Positions 1-5,896 of a stretch of DNA of 12,474 nucleotides are shown piece by piece (within the stretch, counting starts at the first letter, position 1; each line of letters begins with the position of its first letter). The stretch covers positions 1 to 12,474 of the forward strand of contig CAAGEF010000070.1 of assembly GCA_900768805.1 (NCBI GenBank), written 5' to 3'. The notes beneath the pieces were generated by a model. It searched no databases. It was given only the letters and a program-made list of their open reading frames with translations, and was not told the origin of the DNA. This stretch comes from Clostridia bacterium. GTDB lineage: Bacteria; Bacillota; Clostridia; TANB77; CAG-508. A program made the position numbers and the translations under genes.

Positions 1-339
1 ACTTTTCAATAAATTTTAACTGTATGCAATTAAAAAATGTCAGCTATTGTTCTTATTAAAATAAAAACTACAAAAAGATATAAAATTTTACAAAATTAAT
101 TTTTTAAATTCAATAATAAAATAAGGAAGATTGAATTTCTAATAAATTTTCAAATAAAAAAATAAACGACAAAAAAGATTTTATGAAAAATTTTGTTTAT
201 AACTTATATAATTTTAATTCATAAAGTGACAAGATTTTAAAGTTAAAAATATTAAAATAAATGTATCAAGTTTGATAATTTATCTAATAACCAGAGAAAA
301 TAACTTGATTTAATTAAATAAACAAAAGAGGTAATTTAT
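1..339. other. Gene-free AT-rich region upstream of spoIIGA
   Basis: No ORF or RNA gene is visible on either strand. The region contains a 9-bp inverted repeat, AAATTCAAT at 106-114 and ATTGAATTT at 130-138. It has a 15-nt loop and no U-tract, so it is not a clear terminator. The region also holds a possible Spo0A-type promoter (listed separately) and the spoIIGA ribosome binding site AGAGGT at about 326-331. Confidence 0.6.
165..212 (+). promoter_or_regulatory. Possible Spo0A-dependent spoIIGA promoter
   Basis: AACGACAAA at 165-173 matches the reverse complement of the Spo0A box (TTCGACAAA) at 7 of 9 positions. TATAAT at 207-212 could be the -10. No good -35 lies 17 bp upstream of it. In Bacillus the spoIIG promoter likewise lacks a normally spaced -35 and is activated by Spo0A bound upstream at about -55 to -37. 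With a start near 219, this box would sit at about -54 to -46, which fits. In such AT-rich DNA the match could be chance. Confidence 0.3.
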
Positions 340-1248
340 ATGACGGTATATGTAGATGTAGTATTATTAGAAAATATATCTATGAATTATATAATTTTAC
401 TAGCAAGCAGTTTAATAGGAAATAGAAAAGTAAATTTTTTAAAAGTTTTGATGGCAAGTTTTATTGGAGGAATATATTCAATAGTAAATTATGTATTAGA
501 TATATCTTTCATATCAAATATACTATTTAAAATTTTTATATCAGTAATAATGATACAGATGGCGTTTTCGAACAGAAATTTTAAAACCTTTTTTAAACAA
601 TTAATGTTATTTTATTTAGTATCTTTAACATTTGGAGGAGCAGCCTTCATGCTATTATTTTTTGTAAATCCAAGTGGTATTATTTTTGAAAATGGACATT
701 TAGTAGGAACATATCCAATAAAGATAGCAATACTTGGGGGAATAGTTGGTTTTACAATAATAACCATTGTAAGTAATTTTTTAAGAAAAGTTATAAATGA
801 ACAAATTTGTGAGATAGAAATATTCTACCAAGGAAAAAATACTAAAATTAAAACATTTATAGATTCAGGAAATTTATTAAAAGAACCTATAAGTCATGCT
901 GATGTTATTGTAGTTGAAAAAGAAAGTTTAAAAAATATAGTAGACTCTCAATTTTTAGATAGTACTGAAAATATTTTAAAAGGAAATATGATATCTAATG
1001 GGACAGATATTATTAAGAACAAAATAAAAATTATTCCATTTTCATCTCTAGGTAATGAAAATGGAATGTTAGTTGGTTTTAAACCAGACTATATAAAAAT
1101 ATACAATGACGAAATAAAAATTACTAAAAATGTTATTGTAGGAATTTATAATGGAAAACTTACTAAAACTAATTTATATACAAGTTTAATAGGTTTAAAT
1201 ATTTTAAAGGAGAGTGATGTTGATGACAAATTTATTACAAACGCTTAA
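340..1248 (+). CDS. spoIIGA: Sigma-E processing aspartyl peptidase SpoIIGA
   Basis: This 302-aa membrane protease removes the N-terminal pro-sequence of sigma-E in the mother cell, at the sporulation septum. The N-terminal half shows about five hydrophobic segments, near residues 4-24, 34-52, 57-75, 85-108 and 127-146. The C-terminal half is a soluble protease domain containing FIDSGN; Asp175 of Asp-Ser-Gly is the predicted catalytic aspartate. As known for the family, two protomers are thought to form one active site. The length is close to that of the Bacillus protein. The start ATG follows AGAGGT at about 326-331. The gene overlaps the start of sigE by 26 bp, the usual substrate-protease operon. 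In Bacillus the protease is activated by the forespore signal SpoIIR, which is not in this window. Confidence 0.96.
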   Translation: MTVYVDVVLLENISMNYIILLASSLIGNRKVNFLKVLMASFIGGIYSIVNYVLDISFISNILFKIFISVIMIQMAFSNRNFKTFFKQLMLFYLVSLTFGGAAFMLLFFVNPSGIIFENGHLVGTYPIKIAILGGIVGFTIITIVSNFLRKVINEQICEIEIFYQGKNTKIKTFIDSGNLLKEPISHADVIVVEKESLKNIVDSQFLDSTENILKGNMISNGTDIIKNKIKIIPFSSLGNENGMLVGFKPDYIKIYNDEIKITKNVIVGIYNGKLTKTNLYTSLIGLNILKESDVDDKFITNA

Positions 1249-1960
1249 AGAAAAAATTATAGGTATTTTTAAAAAATATTTAGATAGGGGAAAACAAGAT
1301 AGATTTCCTTTATTCTATATAAACGGGAGTCAAACATTGCCTCCACCATTAGAACCATTAGAGGAGGATGAATTATTAAGGAAATTAGAATTTGATAATG
1401 AAGAAGCAAAGAAAATTTTAGTAGAAAGAAACTTAAGATTGGTTGTATATATTGCTAAAAAATTCGAAAATACAGGTATTGATTTAGAAGATTTAATATC
1501 AATAGGGACAATAGGGCTTATGAAAGCTATAAATACTTTTAATACAGGTAAAAATATAAAACTTGCAACTTATGCATCTCGTTGTATTGAAAATGAAATT
1601 TTAATGCAACTTAGAAAGACTACAAAAATAAAATCTGAAGTTTCTATAGATGAGCCTTTGAATAAAGATGGTGATGGTAATGAATTATTACTTTCAGACA
1701 TTTTAGGTACAGATGATGATGTTACCTCAAAAGGTATCGAGGATGAAGTTGATAGAGTTTTATTAAAAGCTTCTATAGATAAATTAACTAAAAGAGAAAA
1801 ATATATAATGGAATTAAGATTTGGAATAGGTGGAGATAAAAAAGAAAAAACTCAAAAAGAAGTGGCTGATTTAATGGGAATATCTCAAAGCTATATTTCA
1901 AGATTAGAAAAGAAAATAATGAGAAAAATGAAAAAAGATATAATGAGTAAAACAGGATAA
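1223..1960 (+). CDS. sigE: RNA polymerase sporulation sigma factor SigE (pro-form)
   Basis: Early mother-cell sigma factor, 245 aa from this start. Residues 1-30 form an amphipathic, basic pro-sequence. FYINGS followed by LPPP aligns with YYIGGS and LPPP at the mature N-terminus of Bacillus sigma-E, so cleavage is inferred next to Phe31. Region 2 spans about residues 70-138 and includes NLRLVVYIAKKFENTG, ISIGTIGL and ATYASRCIENEIL. The region 4 helix-turn-helix spans about 210-236 and includes GISQSYISRLEKK. The ribosome binding site AAAGGAG is at 1206-1212. GTG at 1214 and ATG at 1217 are in frame but too close to it, so ATG 1223 with a 10-nt spacer is preferred; ATG 1217 remains possible. 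The gene overlaps spoIIGA, whose product processes it, and ends before a strong terminator. Confidence 0.96.
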   Translation: MTNLLQTLKEKIIGIFKKYLDRGKQDRFPLFYINGSQTLPPPLEPLEEDELLRKLEFDNEEAKKILVERNLRLVVYIAKKFENTGIDLEDLISIGTIGLMKAINTFNTGKNIKLATYASRCIENEILMQLRKTTKIKSEVSIDEPLNKDGDGNELLLSDILGTDDDVTSKGIEDEVDRVLLKASIDKLTKREKYIMELRFGIGGDKKEKTQKEVADLMGISQSYISRLEKKIMRKMKKDIMSKTG

Positions 1961-1975
1961 TTTAATATGATTTAG

Positions 1976-2007
1976 AAAAACCAAACTATGCATATAGTTT
2001 GGTTTTT
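1976..2007 (+). terminator. Intrinsic terminator after sigE
   Basis: The perfect 9-bp stem is CCAAACTAT (1981-1989) paired with ATAGTTTGG (1994-2002). The loop is GCAT, and TTTTT follows at 2003-2007. A preceding A-run can pair with the T-run. It closes the spoIIGA-sigE operon and separates it from the phospholipase gene. Confidence 0.92.
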
Positions 2008-2149
2008 AAGTTTTTATATATGGAATATATTGCGTAAATTAAATATGTGAAATTTAGATTCTATTATAAAGCTGTAGTTACATTTTTTATGTTTAAAAAA
2101 AATAAATTGGAGAAAAATATAAATAAACATATATTATAAGGAGTTTTAT

Positions 2150-2986
2150 ATGAAATTAGGGTTAGCTCTATGTGGTGGAGGAATAAGAGGAATTGCTCAT
2201 GCTGGAATTTTGAAAGCTTTTGAAGAAAATAATATTGTACCATACTGTGTGTCAGGAACAAGTGCTGGTTCTTATGTTGCGATTTTATATTCAATTGGTT
2301 ATAATGCACTAGAGATACTTGAGCTTTTTAAAAACTATGCAAATGAACTTATTGGAAAAGATATAAAAGAAATTATTTTTGATCAAATAATTTTTAATCA
2401 AAAAATAAAATTAGATGGTTTTAGAAGTGGAGAATCTGTTGAAAAATTATTTAATGAAATTGCTTTAAAAAAAGGTTATAAAAATATTTCAGATATTAAA
2501 ATTCCAATTGCAATTTGTTCAACAAATATAAAAACAGAAAAAGAATGTGTGTTTATTTCAAATGAAGTAAGAAGAAGTAAAAATAAAGAATATATTGATT
2601 CTTCAGAAATAGGAATTGCAGCTAGAGCTAGTTCTAGTTTAGCAATAGTTTTTGATCCGTGTTTTTATAAAAATAAAATATTAATGGATGGGGGAACATT
2701 GAATAATATTCCTGTAGATGAAGCTAGAAATTTAGGAGCAGATTTTGTTATAGGAGTAAATTTTAAAGGAGATCCTATAAATAAATTCAGCAATATTGTG
2801 GATATTGGAATGAAAACACTGGATATGATGGGAAATAAAATCTCTGAATTTAACATATTAGATGCAGATTTACAAATAACAGTAAATACAGATGGTGCAG
2901 GTTTATTAGATATAGAAAAAATAGATTATTGTTATAATTCGGGATATAAAAAAGGTTTAGAAATTGTAAAAATATTAAAAAAATAA
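2150..2986 (+). CDS. Patatin-like phospholipase family protein
   Basis: A 278-aa predicted serine acyl hydrolase of the bacterial patatin/RssA/YlbK group. It has the glycine-rich oxyanion-hole motif GGGIRG (residues 9-14), the nucleophile elbow GTSAG with Ser38, and DGG with Asp180 as the second member of the Ser-Asp dyad. All catalytic residues are present, so it is probably active on lipid acyl esters. The substrate cannot be told from sequence. No signal peptide or membrane segment is evident, so it is likely cytoplasmic or peripheral. The ribosome binding site AAGGAG lies about 6 nt before ATG 2150. I see no convincing sigma-A promoter in the 140 bp upstream. A weak hairpin with a T-run at 3014-3039 and an 8-bp inverted repeat at 3054-3081 follow it; neither is a certain terminator. 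It sits between sigE and spoIIID, but a sporulation role is only an inference. Confidence 0.88.
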   Translation: MKLGLALCGGGIRGIAHAGILKAFEENNIVPYCVSGTSAGSYVAILYSIGYNALEILELFKNYANELIGKDIKEIIFDQIIFNQKIKLDGFRSGESVEKLFNEIALKKGYKNISDIKIPIAICSTNIKTEKECVFISNEVRRSKNKEYIDSSEIGIAARASSSLAIVFDPCFYKNKILMDGGTLNNIPVDEARNLGADFVIGVNFKGDPINKFSNIVDIGMKTLDMMGNKISEFNILDADLQITVNTDGAGLLDIEKIDYCYNSGYKKGLEIVKILKK

Positions 2987-3053
2987 TAAGGGATGTAAGA
3001 TATTGAATAGGTGAATATTTTGAACTTGAATATTTTTTTGAAGTTAAAAAATA

Positions 3054-3081
3054 ATTTAGCACATTTACCAATATGCTAAAT
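3054..3081. repeat. 8-bp inverted repeat between phospholipase gene and spoIIID
   Basis: ATTTAGCA (3054-3061) and TGCTAAAT (3074-3081) are perfect reverse complements separated by 12 nt. No U-tract follows, so this may be a protein-binding site or a 3'-end hairpin rather than a standard terminator. Confidence 0.4.
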
Positions 3082-3136
3082 ATAGATTAAAATTAATAAT
3101 TATATATTAAGGAATTTTAATACTGCATAAATCAAA

Positions 3137-3180
3137 CCCTATGTGAATAGAATTAAACAACAAATAAATTCGCATGGGGG
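3137..3180 (+). promoter_or_regulatory. Hairpin enclosing the spoIIID ribosome binding site
   Basis: CCCTATGTGAAT (3137-3148) pairs over 12 bp with ATTCGCATGGGG (3168-3179), including two G-U pairs, around a 19-nt loop. The G-run at 3176-3180 is the only ribosome binding site candidate, 6 nt before ATG 3187. It forms the base of the 3' arm. If the hairpin forms in the mRNA, it would mask translation initiation. The pairing was found by eye, not by folding software. Confidence 0.5.
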
Positions 3181-3186
3181 TATATT

Positions 3187-3459
3187 ATGAAAGAAATAAA
3201 TTCAATAGAAGAACGTGCAATTATTCTTGCACAATATATTATAGATTCAAAAGATACAGTAAGAGGTGCTGCAAAAAAATTTGGAGTTTCTAAAAGTACA
3301 GTACATAAAGATATAGCATCAAGACTTTTAAAAATAAATTATTCATTAGCAATGGAGGTAAGAAAGGTTTTAGATGAAAACAAAGCAGAACGACATATAA
3401 GAGGTGGTATGGCAACAAAATTAAAATATAGTCATTTGCAAGAAAAAAAGAAAGCTTAA
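3187..3459 (+). CDS. spoIIID: Sporulation transcriptional regulator SpoIIID
   Basis: A 90-aa DNA-binding protein of the mother cell. In Bacillus and Clostridioides it represses or activates many sigma-E genes and prepares the switch to sigma-K. Residues about 24-46 form the helix-turn-helix, which reads TVRGAAKKFGVSKSTVHKDI. The basic C-terminal part contains RHIRGGMATKLKY, matching the family's second DNA-contacting helix. The length is typical (about 80-95 aa). ATG 3187 follows GGGGG at 3176-3180. That site lies in a hairpin, so translation may be controlled. A sigma-E promoter is expected from family knowledge, but I found no convincing match upstream. The gene ends at a terminator shared with the convergent zinc-ribbon gene. 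Confidence 0.95.
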   Translation: MKEINSIEERAIILAQYIIDSKDTVRGAAKKFGVSKSTVHKDIASRLLKINYSLAMEVRKVLDENKAERHIRGGMATKLKYSHLQEKKKA

Positions 3460-3485
3460 GAGGTGGGATAAAAATTAAATAACTT

Positions 3486-3526
3486 AAAAAACGGAGATCT
3501 GCAATTTACAGTCTCCGTTTTTTTTT
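3486..3526. terminator. Bidirectional intrinsic terminator, spoIIID and zinc-ribbon gene
   Basis: ACGGAGATCTG (3491-3501) pairs with CAGTCTCCGT (3509-3518) with one bulged T. The A-run at 3486-3491 and the T-run at 3518-3526 provide a U-tail on either strand. It therefore ends spoIIID on the plus strand and the zinc-ribbon gene on the minus strand. The minus-strand stop codon at 3525-3527 touches it. Confidence 0.9.
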
Positions 3527-3680
3527 AACCATTGTTTCTAGCTGCTTTTCTAGCTTTTCTGCATTCAGGGCATCTAACAGGATCTGTTGTAAATCCTTTT
3601 TCTGCATAAAAAGCTTGTTCACCTTCAGTGAAAACGAATTCAGCTTCACAATCTTTACATACGATTGTTTTGTCTGCCAT
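3525..3680 (-). CDS. Small zinc-ribbon domain protein
   Basis: A 51-aa protein beginning MADKTIVCKDCEAEF and ending in a basic RKARKAARNNG tail. Cys8-x2-Cys11 and Cys37-x2-Cys40 form a four-cysteine zinc ribbon. The sequence between them (FTEGEQAFYAEKGF) is typical of the short 'probable zinc-ribbon' proteins common in Firmicutes (the zf-trcl type), whose function is unknown. The basic tail suggests nucleic-acid or ribosome contact, which is inference. The ribosome binding site is very strong: AAGGAGG on the minus strand (plus 3690-3696), 9 nt before the ATG. A sigma-A promoter lies about 110 bp upstream, and a terminator shared with spoIIID follows at once. Confidence 0.88.
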   Translation of the reverse strand: MADKTIVCKDCEAEFVFTEGEQAFYAEKGFTTDPVRCPECRKARKAARNNG

Positions 3681-3750
3681 ATATAGTTTCCTCCTTCTTC
3701 AGATTATAATTTAATATTGGACACTATATTCTAAAAAAGAAGGTAAGGGT

Positions 3751-3782
3751 CTAATAAATTAAATTAATGGCTAATAAATTAA
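3751..3782. repeat. 12-bp direct repeat, 20-bp period, near the zinc-ribbon gene promoter
   Basis: CTAATAAATTAA occurs at 3751-3762 and again at 3771-3782, exactly 20 bp apart, about two helical turns. On the minus strand it covers the expected transcription start (about 3784) and the next 30 nt of the zinc-ribbon gene leader. This is where an operator would sit. It is AT-rich, so chance duplication is possible. Confidence 0.5.
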
Positions 3783-3790
3783 CCATATTT

Positions 3791-3818
3791 ATTATAACAT
3801 TAAAAAAATAAATTTCAA
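3791..3818 (-). promoter_or_regulatory. Sigma-A promoter for the zinc-ribbon gene
   Basis: Read on the minus strand, the -35 is TTGAAA (plus 3813-3818), the spacer is 16 bp and the -10 is TATAAT (plus 3791-3796). The expected start is near 3784, giving a leader of about 100 nt. A second TATAAT on the minus strand (plus 3703-3708) lacks a matching -35. Confidence 0.55.
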
Positions 3819-3980
3819 TATTATTTTTCAATAAAACATTAGTGTAATTGTTTTTTATAAACTTAAAAATAAAACCAACAAAATGTTACAAAAATGTAAT
3901 TTAAATGACATATTTTGTGCATAACTTTTATATTCTTAGAAACAAGCGAGAAACAACGCATCTTATGGAAAATACTGGCT
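3819..3980. other. Middle of the gene-free divergent region before veg
   Basis: The whole region between the zinc-ribbon start (3680) and veg (4041) has no ORF. Its outer parts hold the divergent promoters and the direct repeat. This middle part shows only weak repeats, such as ACAAAATGT near 3880 recurring imperfectly about 10 nt later. A less AT-rich stretch at about 3943-3980 leads into the veg promoter. I see no RNA gene here. Confidence 0.5.
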
Positions 3981-4009
3981 TTGACAAGCTATTTTTGCTG
4001 TGCTATATT
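3981..4009 (+). promoter_or_regulatory. Strong extended -10 sigma-A promoter of veg
   Basis: TTGACA at 3981-3986, a 17-bp spacer and TATATT at 4004-4009, with TGC directly before it as an extended -10. Bacillus veg is known for one of the strongest vegetative promoters, so such a near-consensus promoter fits. The expected start is near 4016, leaving a leader of about 25 nt. Confidence 0.88.
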
Positions 4010-4040
4010 TTAAATAGATTTTGAAAAGTAGGTGATGTTA

Positions 4041-4358
4041 GTGGGAATTTGTAGATCAGAAATAGCAGATTTAAAAAAGAACATAGGAGAGAATATAGGA
4101 CAAAAAATCATAATAAAAGAATCTCCTGGAAAAAGAAGCAAACCACAAGAAAAAGTGGCAGTTATAGAAAATACATATAATAGTTATTTCAGAGTAAAAT
4201 TTGAAGAAGCTAATAGAGTAGGGTCTTATAATTATACTGATTTATTTACAAGGAATATTGAAGTTAGATTATATAACGGAGAAGAATATGAACCAATATT
4301 ACCTCCACAAGTAGAAGTTAAAAAAAGAAGAACAGCAGCTGTTGCTGTAGAAAGTTAA
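4041..4358 (+). CDS. veg: Veg family protein
   Basis: A 105-aa member of the Veg family, small Firmicute proteins with an SH3-like beta barrel, linked in Bacillus to biofilm gene control and to spore outgrowth. The pattern matches: an N-terminal IADLKKNIGENIGQKI segment, then KVAVIENTYNSYFRVKF and GSYNYTDLFTRNIEVRLY. It is longer than the 86-aa Bacillus protein because of a C-terminal tail with KKRR and small residues. The preferred start is GTG 4041, because AGGTG at 4030-4034 then lies 6 nt upstream. ATG 4035 and GTG 4032 overlap that site and are unlikely. The gene is driven by a strong promoter and followed by a hairpin before sipL. Confidence 0.87.
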   Translation: MGICRSEIADLKKNIGENIGQKIIIKESPGKRSKPQEKVAVIENTYNSYFRVKFEEANRVGSYNYTDLFTRNIEVRLYNGEEYEPILPPQVEVKKRRTAAVAVES

Positions 4359-4379
4359 TTAAATATAGGAATTTTTTTT

Positions 4380-4433
4380 AAACTCCACCATATAAATAGT
4401 ATAAAAGAATACTATTTAAGGGGGAGTTTTTTT
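4380..4433 (+). terminator. Composite hairpin and U-tract between veg and sipL, overlapping the sipL ribosome binding site
   Basis: The outer stem is AAACTCC (4380-4386) paired with GGAGTTT (4423-4429), continued by C-G pairs (4388-4389 with 4420-4421) past one mismatch. The inner stem is AAATAGTAT (4394-4402) paired with ATACTATTT (4409-4417). T residues run from 4427 to 4433. It looks like the veg terminator, yet its 3' arm contains GGGGGAG, the ribosome binding site of sipL at 4436. Reading through veg would therefore give a masked site. A sigma-E-like promoter may lie in the inner stem: CCATATA at 4388-4394 and AATACTAT at 4408-4415. Confidence 0.65.
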
Positions 4434-4435
4434 AT

Positions 4436-5893
4436 ATGGAAAAAGAAACTATAAAAATAAGAAAAAAATCTTATGAAATAAAAAAAGTAATATCTTTAAC
4501 AGGAGATATGCTTGTTCCGGATACAAAACCTGATATAATAAATTCAGTAGGATTAAATGGAGATTGTTTTATAAAAAAAGAGGAGATATCAGATGAAAAG
4601 ATAAGATTAGAAGGTTGTTGGAACGGAAATGTTATTTATTTATCAGATTTAGGTGAGACAAAAGCTTTGATAAATAACTTTAATTTTTTAGAGAGTTTTG
4701 AGGATAGTAGAATAAATTCGAAGGATGAAATCGAATATAGTTCTAAATTATTAAAATCAGAAGCTAAAATATTAAATGAAAGAAAAATAAATACTACAGT
4801 GGAATTGGAAATTGTAATTCAAGGCTTTAAGTTTGAAGAAGTAGAAATTGTTTCTAGATTAGATGATAGCAATATTGAAAAATTAGAAAGAACGATTTTA
4901 ACAAGAAGATATATAAATAGCAATTCCACTAAAACAACAATAAATGAGGATGTAAATTTTTCAGAATCTGGAAAAAATGTGGAAATCTTAAAGTCTAATC
5001 TAAGTATTTCAAATATAGAAAAAAAGATTAGTTATAATAAAGTTTTAGCCAAGGCCGAAGCAGATATAAAAATATTATATTTATGTGAAAACCAAATAAA
5101 AAAATTTAATACAAAAATTCCAATAATGAGTTTTATAGAAATGGAAAATGTAAATGAGGAAAATATAATAGATTTAAATTATAAAACAAGAAAATTTTTA
5201 ATAACAAATAATGTTTTTGAAAAAAGTAGTATAGGTTGTGATTTAGAATTTGAAATAAGTTGTAGTATGTATGAGAAAAAAGAGATTAATCTAATTCAAG
5301 ATTTATATAGTTTAGAAAAAGATGTTAATTTTTCTAAACAAGAAGTTAATATGGAATGCTTAACAGAAAATCAAAATGAAATGTTTGAGTTTAATGAGAA
5401 AATAAATATTGAAGGTGTTAAAGAAGTTCATGATTATGAATATTGTTTAAAAAAAGTTGAAATGTCTAGTAATAAAACATATGAAGGAAATTTGAATATA
5501 ACAGTTTATTATTGTAAAGAAGAAAATAATAATTTAATGATAAAAACAATTGAAGTTCCTTTCATATTGAAAAATGTTTCAGAAAATTCTAGTTTTAATG
5601 TAAGCTATTGTGAAATAAGCTTAAATAGTAATGAAGTTATGTGTAATTTTAAAATAGAATGTGTAGAAAATATAAGATATGAAAAAGTGGAAATATTAAA
5701 TGAATGTGAATTAGTAGATAATAAAGAAGATAATAGCTATTCTATGATAATATATTTTGTAAAACCAAACGATACTATTTGGAATATTGCTAAAAATTTT
5801 AAAGTTAGTATGGAGCAATTGATAAATTTAAATAATATAAGTGATCCAGAAAGAATAAAGCCAGGTGAAAAACTTTATATAATGAAAGGATAG
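4436..5893 (+). CDS. sipL: SipL-like spore morphogenesis protein (SPOCS repeats and LysM)
   Basis: This 485-aa protein combines SPOCS (DUF3794) regions with a C-terminal LysM domain, the architecture of Clostridioides SipL, the functional counterpart of Bacillus SpoVID. SipL binds SpoIVA and holds the coat basement layer at the forespore outer membrane in the mother cell. Residues about 20-90 carry LVPDTKPDIINSVG and a following beta-rich segment typical of the first SPOCS region. Related patterns recur at about 180-255 and 318-395. LysM spans about 438-483 (FVKPNDTIWNIAKNFKVSME through IKPGEKLYIM). No signal peptide or membrane segment is present, as expected for a cytoplasmic mother-cell protein. 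The ribosome binding site GGGGGAG (4420-4426) lies in the hairpin after veg. The gene is followed 3 nt later by yunB, which suggests co-transcription. Confidence 0.9.
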   Translation: MEKETIKIRKKSYEIKKVISLTGDMLVPDTKPDIINSVGLNGDCFIKKEEISDEKIRLEGCWNGNVIYLSDLGETKALINNFNFLESFEDSRINSKDEIEYSSKLLKSEAKILNERKINTTVELEIVIQGFKFEEVEIVSRLDDSNIEKLERTILTRRYINSNSTKTTINEDVNFSESGKNVEILKSNLSISNIEKKISYNKVLAKAEADIKILYLCENQIKKFNTKIPIMSFIEMENVNEENIIDLNYKTRKFLITNNVFEKSSIGCDLEFEISCSMYEKKEINLIQDLYSLEKDVNFSKQEVNMECLTENQNEMFEFNEKINIEGVKEVHDYEYCLKKVEMSSNKTYEGNLNITVYYCKEENNNLMIKTIEVPFILKNVSENSSFNVSYCEISLNSNEVMCNFKIECVENIRYEKVEILNECELVDNKEDNSYSMIIYFVKPNDTIWNIAKNFKVSMEQLINLNNISDPERIKPGEKLYIMKG

Positions 5894-5896
5894 AAA

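Noticed and set aside
106..138. 9-bp inverted repeat upstream of spoIIGA as the terminator of a preceding gene
   Set aside because: All-AT arms, a 15-nt loop and no U-tract; no coding sequence is visible before it in the window.
2064..2309. Minus-strand ORF of 81 codons across the start of the phospholipase gene
   Set aside because: It is a hydrophobic low-complexity translation antisense to a gene with clear catalytic motifs; no ribosome binding site or family pattern.
3014..3039. Weak hairpin (AATATT repeated as a self-complementary pair) with a T-run after the phospholipase gene
   Set aside because: The stem is only 6 AT pairs and is also readable as a direct repeat, so it is not a credible terminator on its own.
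3102..3133. Possible sigma-E promoter for spoIIID: TATATT near 3103-3108 and CATAAATC at 3126-3133
   Set aside because: The -10 matches only partly and the spacer of about 17 bp is longer than the 14-15 bp expected for sigma-E, so I did not call it.
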